Origin: Oscillospiraceae bacterium
GTDB taxonomy: Bacteria > Bacillota > Clostridia > Oscillospirales > Ruminococcaceae
Assembly: GCA_017550285.1 (NCBI GenBank)
Contig: JAFZPP010000046.1
Location: 1-64,000 of the forward strand
Length of the DNA: 64,000 bases
Direction of reading: 5' to 3'
In this document: positions 61,570-64,000 of the stretch, piece by piece
Numbering within the stretch: the stretch's first letter is position 1
Layout: each line of letters starts with the position of its first letter
The notes under the pieces: generated by a model
The model's input: the letters and a program-made list of their open reading frames with translations, nothing else
Database searches by the model: none
Told to the model about the DNA's origin: nothing
Program-made: the position numbers and the translations under genes

Positions 61570-61961
61570 AACAGAAAACACTGCATATCTGCATTGCGTA
61601 CGGGTTCCATGTAATCCTGATGATACTGGGCTTTTTTCTGATGCGCCGCGAGCATGAGATGATGGATGTTCTGCTGATTGCAGGCGGTGTCCTGTATCTC
61701 ATTTACTGGTGCATCGTCAACCGGAAGCAGTTTCTGTCATGGGCGGTTTACCTGCATTTTGTAATCGGGACGGCTTTGCAGATTACCCTGAATTCTGCCG
61801 GCATCATTCCGCCGGACAACGGCTTTTTCTCAGGGATGGGGCAGGCGGTTTATGTGGTTTTGGTATGTCTGCTCGGCTTGCTTGCCGGCATTGTGAATCT
61901 GATTCTGTGGCTGATTGACAAACGGCGCAGAAAGCGGTCTGCGGCGGCGCCCGAAGGCTGA
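61566..61961 (+). CDS. Small four-helix membrane protein
   Basis: A 131-residue protein with four hydrophobic segments (about residues 7-25, 33-50, 56-75 and 88-117) and a basic C-terminus KRRRKRSA. I do not recognise the family. ATG overlaps the NifK-like stop (ATGA), with GGAGG upstream, so it is translated with the nitrogenase-like subunits. It may tie the system to the membrane or to a transported substrate. Confidence 0.75.
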   Translation: MKQKTLHICIAYGFHVILMILGFFLMRREHEMMDVLLIAGGVLYLIYWCIVNRKQFLSWAVYLHFVIGTALQITLNSAGIIPPDNGFFSGMGQAVYVVLVCLLGLLAGIVNLILWLIDKRRRKRSAAAPEG

Positions 61962-62014
61962 ACAAATGAGAAACATGCAGACTGTGTGCTGCATGCATGA
62001 TAAAGAGGCATATT

Positions 62015-62785
62015 ATGATCAAACTTGCGATATACGGAAAAGGCGGCATCGGCAAATCGACCTGCACGGCGAATCTTGCGGCGGCGTTTGCGATGCGCGG
62101 CAAAAAGGTCATTCAGATCGGCTGCGACCCGAAGGCAGATTCGACGATCAATCTGCTCGGCGGTACGCCTGTGACGCCGGTTATGGATTATCTGCGCGAT
62201 CATGACGAGGAACCCGACCGGCTCGAACAGATTTCGCAGCGCGGCTTCGGGGATATTCTCTGCATTGAGACAGGCGGTCCGACGCCCGGACTCGGCTGTG
62301 CAGGACGCGGCATCATTACGACATTCAGTCTGCTGAATGAGCTGCGGCTGTTTGAGCGATGTCAGCCGGATGTTGTGCTCTATGATGTCCTCGGCGACGT
62401 CGTCTGCGGCGGATTTGCCGCACCGATCAGAGAGGGCTATGCAGAGAAGGTGCTGATTGTCACCTCCGGCGAAAAAATGGCGCTCTATGCAGCGAACAAT
62501 ATCCATAACGCCGTGAAAAATTTTGAAGACCGCAGCTATGCAAAGGTGCGCGGCATCATCCTCAACCGCCGCAATGTCACCGATGAGGAGCAGAAGGTGC
62601 GCGCATTTGCGGAATCCGCAGGGCTGGATATCGCGGCGGATATCCCGAGATCGGATGATATCACAAAGTATGAAGATATGGGCAAAACCGTGATCGAGGG
62701 CGATCCGGAATGCGAAACTGCAAAACGTTTCTTCGCGCTTGCCGATCTGCTCATCTCGGAGGAAGCGGAAAATGAGAAGAGCTGA
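62015..62785 (+). CDS. Nitrogenase-reductase-like protein 2 (NifH-like)
   Basis: A second 256-residue NifH-like protein. P-loop [18 protein letters not shown], cluster cysteine C95 in GLGCAGRGI and C131 in [16 protein letters not shown]. The segment [20 protein letters not shown] is closer to standard NifH than the matching part of the first copy. Residues 106-125 and the C-terminal half diverge from copy 1, so the two have probably been separate for long and may serve different partners. GAGG lies 8 bases before the ATG. Confidence 0.92.
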   Translation: MIKLAIYGKGGIGKSTCTANLAAAFAMRGKKVIQIGCDPKADSTINLLGGTPVTPVMDYLRDHDEEPDRLEQISQRGFGDILCIETGGPTPGLGCAGRGIITTFSLLNELRLFERCQPDVVLYDVLGDVVCGGFAAPIREGYAEKVLIVTSGEKMALYAANNIHNAVKNFEDRSYAKVRGIILNRRNVTDEEQKVRAFAESAGLDIAADIPRSDDITKYEDMGKTVIEGDPECETAKRFFALADLLISEEAENEKS

Positions 62786-63242
62786 CAGAGCGATCACCGA
62801 TGCGGCACAGATCGCGGCGTTTCTTGCAAAAGAACAGATCATCCGCATTGCGTTTTACGATCACGGTGAGATTTACATTGTGCCGGTCAACTACGGTATT
62901 CTGATTGAAAACGGGCAGTACCGCTTCTATTTTCACGGCGCAAAGGCAGGCAGAAAATATACGCTGAGCCTTGCAAATCCGGAGATCGGGTTTGAGATCG
63001 ACGGCGATTATGCGCTGATCGCGGCGGAAACCGGCTGCGGACATTCTGCCAAATTCATGAGCGTGACCGGAACGGGCAGCGTCAGCATCGTCACGGATGA
63101 TGCGGAACGAATCAGCGGGCTGCAATGCCTGATGCGGCAGGCGACCGGCAAAGCAGACTGGTCCTTTGATGAAGCGGTGATGCAGAAAACGGCTGTGTTC
63201 CGGATTGATGTGCAGACATTTTCCTGCAAGGCGAAGGGATAA
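62772..63242 (+). CDS. PPOX-family flavoprotein (NimA-like)
   Basis: A 156-residue split-barrel protein of the pyridoxamine-phosphate-oxidase-like class. The early [42 protein letters not shown] and late C-terminal strand match the NimA/FMN-binding subgroup, which reduces nitro compounds or other small molecules. It overlaps the second NifH-like gene by 14 bases. In this operon it may take part in electron transfer or in handling the product. Confidence 0.85.
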   Translation: MRRADRAITDAAQIAAFLAKEQIIRIAFYDHGEIYIVPVNYGILIENGQYRFYFHGAKAGRKYTLSLANPEIGFEIDGDYALIAAETGCGHSAKFMSVTGTGSVSIVTDDAERISGLQCLMRQATGKADWSFDEAVMQKTAVFRIDVQTFSCKAKG

Positions 63243-63246
63243 TGCG

Positions 63247-63993
63247 ATGAATGCAAAGGAACAGATTGCAGCGGCAAAGCAGGGCTTTGAACAGAGCTTT
63301 GCGGCAGGTGATTTTTACAATAAGCAGACGCAGGATGCAAACCATTTGCAGCAGATTCTATCATTTCTGCCGCTGAAAAGCGGAATGCGCGTGCTCGATC
63401 TCGGAACGGGCAGCGGCTATCTTGCATTTGCGCTCGCGGCGGCGCATCCGGATATCGAAATCACAGGGCTCGATATTGTAGAGCAGGCACTGGATGTCAG
63501 CCGCAAAAGGGCGGCGCGGGAACAGCTTGCCAATCTGCATTTTGTCAGCTATGACGGCATGCGGTTTCCGTTTGCAGACGGTGCATTTGATCTGACCGTA
63601 TCGCGGTATGCGCTGCATCATTTCCCCGAAATACGCAGCAGCATCGCAGAAATCGGCAGGGTGCTTGCAGCTGACGGCAGCTTCTTTCTCTCCGATCCTG
63701 CGCCGAATGACTGTGATACAGAACGATTTGCCGATGCCTTTATGAAGATGAAGCCGGACGGGCATATCCGGTTTTATACGCGCGGTGAATGGGATGCGCT
63801 CTGCACGGAGCAGGGCATGCGGCGCACCGGTGCATTTGACAGTGTGATCCGGTTTCCGCGGAAGAAGGATGCGCGGTATGATACGCTGCTGCAACAGTAT
63901 CCGCAGGAAATCACAGACAGCTATCAGATCAGTGAATCCGGCGATGAAATATGGATTACGGAGCAGGTCAATAATCTGCTGTACCGGAAATGA
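63247..63993 (+). CDS. Class I SAM-dependent methyltransferase
   Basis: A 248-residue methyltransferase of the UbiE/Methyltransf_11 kind. Motif I VLDLGTGSGYLAFAL (residue ~50), acidic end of strand 2 GLDIVEQAL, motif II DGAFDLTVSRYALHHF, and the post-motif LAADGSFFLSDPAP. Follows the flavoprotein after 4 bases, RBS AAGGG. Its presence suggests that the product of the nitrogenase-like enzyme is methylated, or that a methylated substrate is made for it. The operon may continue past the window. Confidence 0.9.
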   Translation: MNAKEQIAAAKQGFEQSFAAGDFYNKQTQDANHLQQILSFLPLKSGMRVLDLGTGSGYLAFALAAAHPDIEITGLDIVEQALDVSRKRAAREQLANLHFVSYDGMRFPFADGAFDLTVSRYALHHFPEIRSSIAEIGRVLAADGSFFLSDPAPNDCDTERFADAFMKMKPDGHIRFYTRGEWDALCTEQGMRRTGAFDSVIRFPRKKDARYDTLLQQYPQEITDSYQISESGDEIWITEQVNNLLYRK

Positions 63994-64000
63994 ACTGCGT

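Overview
The window looks like a chromosomal segment of an anaerobic, GC-rich, Ruminococcus-like member of the Clostridia (Oscillospiraceae). The sequence basis is: strong GGAGG-type ribosome binding sites, clostridial sporulation genes (yqfC, yqfD), HprK, a Bce-type peptide resistance module, a dockerin-bearing secreted protein, and the Era-YbeY-PhoH-RecO gene order of Firmicutes. No rRNA, tRNA, CRISPR array, insertion sequence or prophage was recognised. Almost all sequence is coding, and genes are packed in operons with short gaps or start/stop overlaps.

Layout. 0.3-12 kb is mostly minus strand: a dockerin protein; an operon yqfC-yqfD-phoH-ybeY-era-yqzL-recO followed by a predicted ADP-ribosyltransferase-fold protein and an ECF transporter S component; and, upstream, four tandem genes for divergent membrane/PH-like proteins that all end in the same conserved tail. 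12.4-34.5 kb is plus strand: PHP phosphatase, pth, an LRR lipoprotein, mfd, two abundant-looking surface proteins, an hprK-PHP-murB-GT2-YcxB-HD-GYP-rapZ operon, birA, a Bce-type response regulator/kinase/ABC set, and a protein with a sigma-like N-terminus, one membrane segment and four PepSY-like repeats.

34.9-53.6 kb (minus) is a large surface polysaccharide locus. It has a WbaP-like initiating transferase, ManC, Gmd and Rmd (together a GDP-D-rhamnose route), two GT4 glycosyltransferases, a Wzm/Wzt ABC exporter whose ATPase carries a glycan-binding C-terminus, a coiled-coil + glycosyltransferase + methyltransferase fusion that may terminate chains, GT-C-like membrane proteins, a UDP-galactopyranose-mutase-like flavoprotein and GtrA. 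This resembles ABC-exported D-rhamnan systems known from Gram-negative bacteria.

53.7-57.6 kb (minus) holds a metallophosphoesterase and a large acyl-CoA dehydratase activase. From 57.8 kb on the plus strand comes the most striking part: a TM1266-type small regulator, a structured leader RNA, then a tight operon of a nitrogenase-reductase-like protein (NifH-like), NifD-like and NifK-like proteins, a small membrane protein, a second NifH-like protein, a PPOX-type flavoprotein and a SAM methyltransferase. No nifB, nifE or nifN is present in the window, so this is unlikely to be a nitrogen-fixing system. It is my best candidate for an undescribed reductive pathway.
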